Below, piece after piece: positions 49,063 to 56,998 of a stretch of DNA of 64,000 bases. A program made the position numbers and the translations under genes. Numbering within the stretch: the stretch's first letter is position 1; the number at the start of each line of letters is the position of its first letter. The notes beneath the pieces are model-generated. The model saw only the letters and a program-made list of their open reading frames with translations. It ran no database searches and had not been told where the DNA came from. The stretch comes from Vibrio sinaloensis (GTDB taxonomy: Bacteria > Pseudomonadota > Gammaproteobacteria > Enterobacterales > Vibrionaceae): assembly GCF_023195835.1 (NCBI RefSeq), contig NZ_CP096199.1:2480001-2544000 (forward strand). The letters run 5' to 3'.

Positions 49063-49833
49063 TTAACTTCTGAGACCTATCCCTTTGGTTACTAAGTAAT
49101 GGGCGACTGCATACAAAGCAACAACAAACACACTCAGCACGCCAAATGAAGTAACGATTCCCACGTCCGACACTCCCAAGAAACCATATCGAAACGCGTT
49201 CACCATGTAGACAATCGGATTGATTTTCGACACCCCTTGCCAAAACTCGGGCAACAGACTGATCGAGTAGAATACCCCACCCAAATAAGTCAGTGGCGTT
49301 AACACGAATGTCGGAATGATTGAGATATCATCAAAGGTTTTAGCGTACACAGCGTTGATCAACCCACCCAGAGCAAACACCACCGAGGTCATAAAGACGG
49401 TGGCGACAATGATGCCCCAATGTTCAACCTGAAGATCAACGAATAACAAAGAAACACAAGTGACGATTGCACCCACCAATAAACCACGGGTCACACCGCC
49501 CATCACATAACCCGCGATAATCACGTAATTAGGGACCGGCGCAACCAGTAACTCTTCGATGTTCTTCTGTAACTTGGCACTAAAAAACGACGAAGCCACA
49601 TTCGAGTAAGAGTTAGTGATCACCGACATCATGATCAGGCCTGGCACAATATACTCCATGTAGCTGAAACCGTTCATCTGGCCGATGCGAGATCCAATCA
49701 AGTTGCCAAAGATAATGAAGTAAAGCGTCATAGTGATCGCTGGTGGCACCAAAGTTTGCACCCAAATACGGGTGAAGCGATTGATCTCTTTGCCTAGCAA
49801 GCTGCGAAACGCAACCCAATAGAGACGATACAT
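49063..49833 (-). CDS. yadH: ABC-2 type permease YadH
   Basis: Inner-membrane subunit of an ABC-2 exporter, 256 residues as in E. coli YadH, with six helices. The substrate is unknown. The start at 49833 directly follows the yadG stop and gives the family N-terminus MYRLYWVAF. A longer frame to 49938 overlaps yadG and adds unrelated sequence. Confidence 0.92.
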   Translation of the reverse strand: MYRLYWVAFRSLLGKEINRFTRIWVQTLVPPAITMTLYFIIFGNLIGSRIGQMNGFSYMEYIVPGLIMMSVITNSYSNVASSFFSAKLQKNIEELLVAPVPNYVIIAGYVMGGVTRGLLVGAIVTCVSLLFVDLQVEHWGIIVATVFMTSVVFALGGLINAVYAKTFDDISIIPTFVLTPLTYLGGVFYSISLLPEFWQGVSKINPIVYMVNAFRYGFLGVSDVGIVTSFGVLSVFVVALYAVAHYLVTKGIGLRS

Positions 49834-49834
49834 A

Positions 49835-50752
49835 TTATTTATCCCCTTCACGAACAATACTGACAAACAACTCTTCAAGGCGGTTGGCTTTATTACGCAT
49901 CGATAGCACCTTGATGCCTTGCGCAGACAACTGAGCAAAAATATCGTTCAGCCCCCGGGTTTTCTCAATCTCGATTTCAAGCGAGCCCGAAACCAATTGC
50001 TGTTTAATCACACCATCGAGCTTGGGCTCTGGCGCGCCCTCTTCCAAATCGAGGATAAAGGTTTCTACTTGCAGCTTACTGAGTAGGCTCTTCATCGTGG
50101 TGTTTTCGATCAGCTCGCCTTTATTGATAATGCCGATATTGCGACACAGCATTTCCGCTTCTTCAAGATAATGGGTGGTGAGAATGATCGTGATGCCCAG
50201 TTCAGAGTTAATCTCTTTTAGAAACGCCCACATTGAGCGGCGCAATTCGATATCGACCCCAGCAGTCGGCTCATCGAGGATCAGCAATTGTGGTTCGTGC
50301 ATAAGTGCACGAGCAATCATCAAACGGCGCTTCATGCCTCCCGATAGATTGCGCGAACGTTCATCACGCTTTTGCCACAGATCGAGCTTAGTTAAGTACT
50401 TTTTTGCTCTCTCTTTAGCGATAGCTTTCGGCACGCCATAATAGCCTGCTTGCTGTAAGACAATTTGCTCCACTGTCTCAAACTGATTGAAGTTAAACTC
50501 TTGCGGCACCAATCCTAAATTTTGCTTGGCGAGTTCAAGATCGCTATCAATGTCATAGCCAAATACTTTCACTCTCCCCGAGGTCTTGTTGACCAGTGAT
50601 GAGATCACGCCGATCGTGGTCGATTTACCGGCACCATTAGGGCCAAGTAGCGCGTAAAAGTCCCCTTTTTCCACATTGAGACTGATGCCCTTCAACGCTT
50701 CAAAGCCACCTGCATAGGTTTTTCTTAGCTGTTCAATTTCTAACGCATACAT
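49835..50752 (-). CDS. yadG: ABC transporter ATP-binding protein YadG
   Basis: ATPase of 305 residues. Walker A is GPNGAGKST, the signature is LSGGMKRRLMIA and Walker B is LLILDEPTAGVD with the H-loop THYLEEA. It pairs with YadH in a drug-type (DRA) exporter of unknown substrate. The yadGH pair beside panBC also occurs in enterobacteria. Confidence 0.93.
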   Translation of the reverse strand: MYALEIEQLRKTYAGGFEALKGISLNVEKGDFYALLGPNGAGKSTTIGVISSLVNKTSGRVKVFGYDIDSDLELAKQNLGLVPQEFNFNQFETVEQIVLQQAGYYGVPKAIAKERAKKYLTKLDLWQKRDERSRNLSGGMKRRLMIARALMHEPQLLILDEPTAGVDIELRRSMWAFLKEINSELGITIILTTHYLEEAEMLCRNIGIINKGELIENTTMKSLLSKLQVETFILDLEEGAPEPKLDGVIKQQLVSGSLEIEIEKTRGLNDIFAQLSAQGIKVLSMRNKANRLEELFVSIVREGDK

Positions 50753-50866
50753 AGATTCTTGCCATTGCTCCCACTAAAACGCTGTTCAGTTTATCGTTGA
50801 GAAACGATGATTACAATTAAACCTTTCGAATATTTTGGAAATAATAAATACCGCGATTGAGCAAAC

Positions 50867-50905
50867 AAAAAAGCGCTTTGATCTGACCAACCAAAGCGCT
50901 TTTGT
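50867..50905 (-). terminator. Terminator between the SulP gene and yadG
   Basis: AAAAGCGCTTTG, an 11-base loop, CAAAGCGCTTTT. A and T runs allow action on both strands; the SulP gene ends just upstream on the minus strand. Confidence 0.85.
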
Positions 50906-50918
50906 ACCTCAAGTTAGG

Positions 50919-52607
50919 TTAAATCACGTAAGTGGATTGCTCATCACCATTGACGTGTTTTACCGCCGCATTCAGCGCCTCATAGCGGAACTTAAAGCAG
51001 TTGTGTTCGGCGATAAGGTCAAGCACGTGGAACTTCTCTAGTTGCTGACGCGTTTTCTCATTTGGACATAGCAGGTAAACCTGACACTGTGCGTCTAGGG
51101 CGTCTTTGATTGCGTTCTCAAGAGCCAGGCCAACGGTCACATCGATCATCGGTACATCGGTCAGATCCAGGATCATCACCTCGTAGTCCGAGATCGTGGT
51201 GTGTTGGCGTGAAATCGCTTTGGAGACACTGAAGATCATCGGCCCAGAGAGATAGAAAAACAGCACTTTTCCGTTCGCTTTATCGAGCAAACCACGTTCG
51301 CTATCTGTCAGCGGTACGTCGTTGTCATCAGCATCACTGATTGCCTTGACTTGGCGAGCTTGCTCGCGGCTCAGGCGCTCAATGATAATGATGTTGGAGA
51401 TAAAGACTCCCAGACCAACCGCTGCAATCAAGTCAACAAAGACGGTCAATAGCATCACGCCATACATGATTGCCATGCCAGAGAAGCTGACTCGATGGGC
51501 GCGCTGGATAAAGCTCCAGTCAAGAATGTTGAATCCGACATACACCGCAATACCCGCCAAGACTGCCATCGGAATTGGCTCAGTCAGCCCTCCCGCGACT
51601 AATACCACCAAAGCAAGCACTAACGCACGGATCACACCAGACAAGGGGGAACGCGCACCAACTTGAATATTGGTCACCGTGCCCATGGTAGCGCCCGCTC
51701 CGGGTAGTGCGCCAAATAGGCCAGAAATCATGTTGGCCAAGCCTTGACCACGCAGCTCTTTATCTGAGTCATGCTCTTTACGTGTTAGCGAGTCGCCAAT
51801 GACCGCGGTAAGCAAGGTATCGATACAGCCCAAAGTGCCTAGAACAAGGGCATCTATCACCATTTCAGTGAACACTGCACTATCAAAGTGTGGAATGACC
51901 AGCGAAGGAAGTCCGGCTGGGATCTCGCCAATGCGACGAATGGCATCGGTATCGAACAGGATCATTGACAGCAATGTCACTGCAACCAACGCAACTAATT
52001 GGGCAGGCACATATTTGCGATATTTTTTGGGAAAGAAGAACAGGATCCCCAGCGTCAGCAAACCAAGAAACAGCTCGCTAAATTTCATATTGCTGATGAT
52101 ATCAGGGATAGCGGCTAAGGTGCCTGTTACCCCACCGGGAGGCGCCGCCTGGCCTAATAGTGGTGATATCTGAAGGATAATCAGAATGACACCGATACCC
52201 GACATAAAACCTGAGACCACACTGTAAGGCATCAAGGTGACATACTTACCCAACTTGAGTGTGCCGAGTAAAATTTGGAAGGCGCCGGCCATCATCACCA
52301 CAGTGAAGGTCATGGCCATACCCGTTTCGGGATACTTAGCCATCATACCGGTTAAGACCGCGGTCATGATCACGGTCATCGGCCCGGTTGGCTCAGAGAT
52401 TAAAGTGTTCGAGCCACCAAATAGCGCGGCAAATAAGCCGACCATAATCGCGCCCCATAGGCCAGCTTCAGCGCCCGCCCCCGAGGCCACACCAAAAGCT
52501 AAAGCTAGGGGTAGCGAAATGATCGCTGTGGTAACCCCACCAAACGCATCTCCTTTGAGATTGACATCTGCAAAACGACTAGCGAACACGACTGTACTCC
52601 ATTTCAT
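50919..52607 (-). CDS. SulP family anion transporter with STAS domain
   Basis: Inner-membrane transporter of 562 residues: a long hydrophobic core of 12-14 segments (residues about 15-425) with the SulP N-terminal motif ITAIISLPLALAFGVA-like, then a cytoplasmic STAS domain (about 440-550). The family carries sulfate, bicarbonate or dicarboxylates. The divergent neighbour is a beta-carbonic anhydrase, which favours bicarbonate, as in BicA-type Na+/HCO3- importers; this is inference. I prefer ATG at 52607 (GGA six bases upstream) to the in-frame GTG at 52622. Confidence 0.9.
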   Translation of the reverse strand: MKWSTVVFASRFADVNLKGDAFGGVTTAIISLPLALAFGVASGAGAEAGLWGAIMVGLFAALFGGSNTLISEPTGPMTVIMTAVLTGMMAKYPETGMAMTFTVVMMAGAFQILLGTLKLGKYVTLMPYSVVSGFMSGIGVILIILQISPLLGQAAPPGGVTGTLAAIPDIISNMKFSELFLGLLTLGILFFFPKKYRKYVPAQLVALVAVTLLSMILFDTDAIRRIGEIPAGLPSLVIPHFDSAVFTEMVIDALVLGTLGCIDTLLTAVIGDSLTRKEHDSDKELRGQGLANMISGLFGALPGAGATMGTVTNIQVGARSPLSGVIRALVLALVVLVAGGLTEPIPMAVLAGIAVYVGFNILDWSFIQRAHRVSFSGMAIMYGVMLLTVFVDLIAAVGLGVFISNIIIIERLSREQARQVKAISDADDNDVPLTDSERGLLDKANGKVLFFYLSGPMIFSVSKAISRQHTTISDYEVMILDLTDVPMIDVTVGLALENAIKDALDAQCQVYLLCPNEKTRQQLEKFHVLDLIAEHNCFKFRYEALNAAVKHVNGDEQSTYVI

Positions 52608-52997
52608 GTTATGTCCGAACACGTTAAGGCCAGCGAACGGGTTCTCCCGTCACTGGCACGCATCGATACAAATACGACATCTTAGTTTGTGGGTTGTTCT
52701 CGCGCCGATGATCGGGGAAAATAACCCTATAAATTGTAGGAAAAATAACAAAAATGTAATCAACTTGCTGCGAAATATCGCTAAGCTCCCTACTCTATCA
52801 AATGTTTCTGGTTGGAGATAAGGGTTAAACCCATCTCATTCATTTGACGATATAACCAATAGTTAGGATAGCAGCTAAGTTTATGATTTTTCATCCTCAA
52901 ACACGTCAGATGAGTACCTGTTCAGCCATTTTTAGCAGGAAGGAAATTGTAACATTGTGTATAGTGATGCAAGAATTTTTTAAGGGTTGCTACTAAG
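52608..52997. promoter_or_regulatory. 390-base divergent region between SulP and carbonic anhydrase genes
   Basis: No gene is supported here. The main visible structure is a nested dyad at 52815-52837: GAGAT, AA, GGGTT, A, AACCC, ATCTC. It might be an operator shared by both genes or a hairpin in a leader. The rest is AT-rich and should hold both promoters, which I cannot place with confidence. Confidence 0.5.
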
Positions 52998-53666
52998 ATG
53001 CCGGAAATAAAACAGCTGTTTGAGAATAACTCCAAGTGGTCTCAATCTATTACTGCAGAACGCCCCGAATATTTCACTAAATTAGAAGAAGGACAAAGCC
53101 CTGAGTTTTTATGGATTGGCTGTTCAGATAGCCGTGTTCCCGCAGAGCGATTGACAGGACTCTACTCTGGTGAACTCTTTGTGCACCGTAACGTAGCTAA
53201 CCAAGTCATTCATACCGACCTCAACTGCTTATCTGTGGTTCAATACGCGGTAGATGTGCTGAAGGTGAAACACGTCATTGTCTGTGGTCACTACGGTTGT
53301 GGCGGGGTCAATGCGGCGATTGACAACCCGCAGCTCGGTTTGATCAACAACTGGCTACTGCACATCCGCGACATCTATTTCAAGCACAGAGATTACCTTG
53401 ACCAAATGAACGCACAAGACCGCGCCGACAAACTTGGTGAAATCAATGTGGCGGAGCAAGTTTATAATCTTGGGAACTCCACCATTATGCAGAGCGCTTG
53501 GGAGCGCGGACAAGACGTAGAAATCCATGGTGTGGTGTACGGCATCGCCGACGGCAAGTTGCAATACCTAGGCGTGCGCTCCAACTCAAGAGCCTCGGTC
53601 GAAACCTCTTATCGCAGAGCGATGGAGACGATTCTCAATCGTCAACACAAACTGCTTTGTCGTTAA
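52998..53666 (+). CDS. can: Beta-class carbonic anhydrase
   Basis: Zinc enzyme of 222 residues that interconverts CO2 and bicarbonate in the cytoplasm. The zinc ligands are Cys42, His98 and Cys101, and the Asp44-Arg46 dyad is intact in [11 protein letters not shown]. Length and residue numbers match E. coli Can, including the type II features (Asp44 near zinc). It is separately transcribed, with a strong terminator behind it. Vibrios need this for anaplerotic bicarbonate at ambient CO2. Confidence 0.96.
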   Translation: MPEIKQLFENNSKWSQSITAERPEYFTKLEEGQSPEFLWIGCSDSRVPAERLTGLYSGELFVHRNVANQVIHTDLNCLSVVQYAVDVLKVKHVIVCGHYGCGGVNAAIDNPQLGLINNWLLHIRDIYFKHRDYLDQMNAQDRADKLGEINVAEQVYNLGNSTIMQSAWERGQDVEIHGVVYGIADGKLQYLGVRSNSRASVETSYRRAMETILNRQHKLLCR

Positions 53667-53676
53667 ACGCTGACAC

Positions 53677-53704
53677 AAAAACGCCCGCAAAAGCGGGCGT
53701 TTTT
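53677..53704. terminator. Bidirectional terminator between can and hpt
   Basis: AAAAACGCCCGC-AAAA-GCGGGCGTTTTT, a 12-bp stem between convergent genes. Confidence 0.93.
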
Positions 53705-53739
53705 ATTTCAACCAATGTCACCAGTTTTCGGCCACTCGA

Positions 53740-54270
53740 TTACTCTTGCGGGACGACTTTACCGATGAAAGGCAGGTGGCGATATTTCTGCGCATAGTCG
53801 ATGCCCACACCAACCACGAACTCATCGGGAATTTCAAAGCCAATCCACTCTACCGGTACTTGCACTTCACGACGTGATGGCTTGTCTAGCAGGGTACAAA
53901 TAGCGATAGACTTAGGCTCACGTAGTGAAAGGATCTCTTTGATCTTGTTGAGGGTATTACCGGTATCGATAATGTCTTCAACGATTAGAACATCTTTGCC
54001 TTTAATGTCATCATCTAAGTCTTTCAAGATACGTACGTCACGCGAGCTTTCCATCGTATTGCCGTAGCTTGATGCGGTCATAAAGTCTACCTGATGAGTC
54101 AGTTCGATGTTACGCGCTAGGTCGGCCATAAAAACGAATGAGCCACGTAACAAACCAACCAAGACTAAGTCTTCACTCCCTTGATAGTGTTGAGTGATTT
54201 GTTTGCCTAATTCACGTACTCGATCCTGAACTTCTTGCTCAGAAATCATGACTTCTACTGTATGTTTCAT
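53740..54270 (-). CDS. hpt: Hypoxanthine phosphoribosyltransferase
   Basis: Purine salvage enzyme, 176 residues, making IMP (and GMP) from bases and PRPP. The PRPP loop is [14 protein letters not shown] and the C-terminal motif is [16 protein letters not shown]. The start at 54270 gives the family start [13 protein letters not shown]; a frame to 54324 extends further without similarity. It is divergent from the quorum regulator, a linkage seen across vibrios. Confidence 0.96.
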   Translation of the reverse strand: MKHTVEVMISEQEVQDRVRELGKQITQHYQGSEDLVLVGLLRGSFVFMADLARNIELTHQVDFMTASSYGNTMESSRDVRILKDLDDDIKGKDVLIVEDIIDTGNTLNKIKEILSLREPKSIAICTLLDKPSRREVQVPVEWIGFEIPDEFVVGVGIDYAQKYRHLPFIGKVVPQE

Positions 54271-54469
54271 ACTGATCTCATTTCTGCGTTGGCCGTATTG
54301 AGCTTGAGGGTAATCGCTCAACACCTGTCTGATACTTGAGGCGCACAGTCTACCATCCCACAGCGTTGAGAAAAACGTTTGCCTAAAAATAATCCCTATT
54401 GTTGGTCAGAAACAACCACTCAGTTTCATACCATATTAACAATTCTGATTATAAAATAGCCGTAAACCG

Positions 54470-54498
54470 TTGACCTTATTGATATGCACCATTACACT
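54470..54498 (+). promoter_or_regulatory. Promoter of the LuxR-type regulator gene, with self-repression half-site
   Basis: TTGACC, a 17-base spacer and TACACT form a good sigma-70 promoter. The spacer begins with TTATTGATA (54476-54484), the left half of the LuxR/HapR operator consensus, so the product could repress its own promoter, as known for V. harveyi LuxR and V. cholerae HapR. The right half is poor. The transcript would have a leader of about 78 bases. Confidence 0.55.
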
Positions 54499-54551
54499 CA
54501 TAGAGCGTCATGCAATTTATATAATACTAATTAGGGCAAAGCCCAATAAAT

Positions 54552-54573
54552 ACAAACAACTCAATTGGCAAGG
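54552..54573 (+). promoter_or_regulatory. Qrr sRNA pairing region over the ribosome site
   Basis: The leader segment contains CAACTCAATTGGCAAGG, which mirrors the conserved Qrr core as I remember it (complement of CCnAGCCAACTGACGTTG) with one bulged base and few mismatches. It overlaps the AAGGA ribosome site at 54570. Qrr pairing here blocks translation at low cell density in V. harveyi and V. cholerae. The Qrr genes are not in the window. Confidence 0.7.
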
Positions 54574-54582
54574 AAATTAACT

Positions 54583-55206
54583 ATGGACTCTATAGCGAAA
54601 AGACCGCGCACGCGTCTATCTCCTCAAAAGCGTAAACAGCAGCTAATGGACATCTCCCTTGAGGTGTTCGCACGTCGCGGTATCGGCCGTGGCGGTCACG
54701 CTGATATTGCAGAGATTGCACAAGTCTCTGTTGCCACCGTGTTCAACTACTTCCCGACACGTGAAGACTTAGTCGATGAAGTGCTCAACTACGTGGTGCG
54801 TCAGTTCTCAAACTTTCTCTCTGACACGATCGATTTGGATCTGCACGCTAAACAGAACCTCAGCAACCTAACATCCGCTATGGTTGAGTTGGTGCTGAAT
54901 GACTGTCACTGGCTGAAAGTCTGGTTCGAATGGAGCGCATCAACCCGTGATGAAGTATGGCCGCTGTTCGTATCGACCAACCGCACAAACCAGCTATTAG
55001 TGCAAAACATGTTCGCCAAAGCGATGGAACGTGGTGAGGTATGCGATCAACACGATCCAGCAGAGCTGGCAACCCTGTTCCACGGTATTTTCTATTCATT
55101 GTTCATTCAAGCGACTCGTACTCAAGATGAAGCGATGATGGAAAGACTCACTGCCAACCATCTGGACATGCTGTGCATCTACAAACACGCGAAAAATAAC
55201 GAATAG
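54583..55206 (+). CDS. luxR: Quorum-sensing master regulator, LuxR/HapR/OpaR family
   Basis: TetR-type DNA-binding protein, 207 residues, that controls high-cell-density genes. The N-terminus MDSIAKRPRTRLSPQKR and the HTH (residues about 44-63, SVATVFNYFPTREDLV) are nearly identical to V. harveyi LuxR; the last 30 residues diverge, as is usual between species. It is the chromosomal master regulator, unrelated to the acyl-homoserine lactone receptor V. fischeri LuxR. The ATG at 54583 has AAGGA at 8 bases; an in-frame TTG at 54565 lies in the Qrr site and is rejected. Symbol depends on species (luxR, hapR, opaR, smcR, vtpR). Confidence 0.96.
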   Translation: MDSIAKRPRTRLSPQKRKQQLMDISLEVFARRGIGRGGHADIAEIAQVSVATVFNYFPTREDLVDEVLNYVVRQFSNFLSDTIDLDLHAKQNLSNLTSAMVELVLNDCHWLKVWFEWSASTRDEVWPLFVSTNRTNQLLVQNMFAKAMERGEVCDQHDPAELATLFHGIFYSLFIQATRTQDEAMMERLTANHLDMLCIYKHAKNNE

Positions 55207-55213
55207 CGATGTC

Positions 55214-55285
55214 AAGCTCACTGATGCCAGTGGGCTTGTTGTTGACTCACAAATGAAAAAACCGCTGAACAATCAGCGGTTTTTT
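55214..55285. terminator. Two tandem hairpins between the LuxR-type gene and lpd
   Basis: AAGCTCACTG-ATGC-CAGTGGGCTT (55214-55237, one G-U pair) followed by GTTGTTG, then AAAAAACCGCTGA-ACAA-TCAGCGGTTTTTT (55256-55285). The second works on both strands between convergent genes. Confidence 0.88.
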
Positions 55286-55303
55286 ATTAATTCTAAGCGA
55301 GAA

Positions 55304-56731
55304 TTACTTCTTCTTTTTCGCTTTTGGGTTTGGCAGGTCAGTGATGGTACCTTCGAACACTTCAGCCGCTAGACCAACAGACTCATGTAGAGTCGGGTGA
55401 GCGTGAATCGTTAGAGCGATATCTTCTGCATCACAACCCATTTCGATAGCCAGACCGATTTCACCTAGGAGTTCACCACCGTTGGTACCAACGATAGCAC
55501 CACCGATAACACGGTGAGTGTCTTTGTCGAAGATTAGCTTAGTCATGCCGTCAGAGCAGTCTGATGCGATTGCACGACCCGATGCAGCCCATGGGAATGT
55601 CGCTGTTTCGTAGTTGATGCCTTCCGCTTTCGCCTCTTTCTCAGTCTTACCAACCCAAGCCACTTCTGGCTCAGTGTAAGCAATTGAAGGAATCACTTTA
55701 GGGTCGAAGTAGTGCTTCTTACCCGCAATCACTTCTGCAGCAACGTGACCTTCATGCACACCTTTGTGAGCAAGCATTGGTTGGCCAACGATATCACCGA
55801 TAGCAAAGATGTGAGGAACATTAGTGCGCATCTGCTTATCAACGTTGATGAAACCACGCTCATCGATTTCCAGACCCGCTTTCTCGCCGTCGATTAGCAG
55901 ACCATTTGGTACACGACCGATAGCAACAAGTACCGCATCGTAACGCTCAGCTTCAGCAGGGGCTTTCTTACCTTCCATTGAAACGTAGATACCGTCTTCT
56001 TTCGCTTCAACTGCTGTCACTTTGGTTTCTAGCATTAGGTTGAACTTGTTCTTCACACGCTTAGTGTAAACTTTAACAATGTCTTTATCGGCTGCTGGGA
56101 TAACTTGGTCGAACATCTCAACCACGTCTACTTTAGAACCCAGAGACTGGTATACCGTACCCATTTCTAGACCGATGATACCACCACCCATGATAAGTAG
56201 TTTTCCAGGCACTTCTTTTAGCTCTAGTGCGTCAGTTGAGTCCCAGATACGAGGATCTTCGTGTGGAATAAATGGCAGTTTGATAGGACGAGAGCCTGCT
56301 GCGATGATCGCGTTGTCGAAGTTAACCGTGGTTGACTCGCCTTCACCTTCTACCAGGATAGAATTAGGGCCAGTAAATTTACCGTAACCGTTAACCACGT
56401 TCACTTTACGCATCTTAGCCATACCGCCAAGACCACCAGTAAGCTGGTTAACCACTTTTTCTTTCCAGATACGAATCTTGTTGATATCAGTTTGTGGCTC
56501 ACCAAAAACAACACCATGATCAGCCATCGCTTTCGCTTCTTCGATAACTTTTGAGACGTGCAGTAGCGCTTTTGATGGGATACAACCCACGTTCAGACAT
56601 ACACCACCTAGGGTGCTGTAACGCTCGATAAGTACAGTTTCAAGACCTAAGTCCGCACAACGGAATGCCGCGGAGTAACCAGCAGGACCAGAACCAAGTA
56701 CAACAACTTGGGCTTTAATTTCTTTGCTCAT
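55304..56731 (-). CDS. lpd: Dihydrolipoyl dehydrogenase (E3)
   Basis: FAD flavoprotein of 475 residues that re-oxidises dihydrolipoamide in the pyruvate and 2-oxoglutarate dehydrogenase complexes. The FAD motif is GSGPAGYSAAF, the redox disulfide is Cys45-Cys50 in GGVCLNVGCIPS, the NAD motif is GGGIIGLEMG, and the His-Glu dyad is in HAHPTLHE. The C-terminus ends in a lysine run (KAKKKK). A 267-base gap before it gives room for its own promoter, as in E. coli, where lpd also serves other complexes. Confidence 0.97.
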   Translation of the reverse strand: MSKEIKAQVVVLGSGPAGYSAAFRCADLGLETVLIERYSTLGGVCLNVGCIPSKALLHVSKVIEEAKAMADHGVVFGEPQTDINKIRIWKEKVVNQLTGGLGGMAKMRKVNVVNGYGKFTGPNSILVEGEGESTTVNFDNAIIAAGSRPIKLPFIPHEDPRIWDSTDALELKEVPGKLLIMGGGIIGLEMGTVYQSLGSKVDVVEMFDQVIPAADKDIVKVYTKRVKNKFNLMLETKVTAVEAKEDGIYVSMEGKKAPAEAERYDAVLVAIGRVPNGLLIDGEKAGLEIDERGFINVDKQMRTNVPHIFAIGDIVGQPMLAHKGVHEGHVAAEVIAGKKHYFDPKVIPSIAYTEPEVAWVGKTEKEAKAEGINYETATFPWAASGRAIASDCSDGMTKLIFDKDTHRVIGGAIVGTNGGELLGEIGLAIEMGCDAEDIALTIHAHPTLHESVGLAAEVFEGTITDLPNPKAKKKK

Positions 56732-56957
56732 TGTGACCTCTTGTAGTCATTATCCCTAACAGGCTGAGTGGGTATGGATTCACTATGTTCAAGTCAGTTT
56801 GTTTTAAACAGTTATTTTCAGACCGCCAACAGTTTACAGAGATGTTAATGGAGTGAAAAGTAAATCCATTTAGCCTGTGAGCTAGACGACAATTCGCTTG
56901 AGAAAACCTGATTGAGGGTAAAGTCTGCAATCAAATTGTCAGATAGTTATTGGTAAT

Positions 56958-56981
56958 AGAGGCGGCTGTCATGCCGCCTCT
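56958..56981 (-). terminator. Strong stem-loop in the aceF-lpd gap
   Basis: AGAGGCGGC-TGTCAT-GCCGCCTCT, a perfect 9-bp stem, 17 bases after the aceF stop. No T-run follows on the minus strand, so it may stabilise the aceEF transcript or attenuate read-through to lpd. Confidence 0.6.
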
Positions 56982-56998
56982 AAGTCATCCCATCTTGA

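Noticed and set aside
52881..52994. 37-codon frame ending just before the carbonic anhydrase gene
   Set aside because: No ribosome site; composition is not protein-like.
54565..54582. Upstream TTG start for the LuxR-type regulator
   Set aside because: It lies in the Qrr target and ribosome site; the family N-terminus MDSIAKRPRTR begins at the ATG at 54583.
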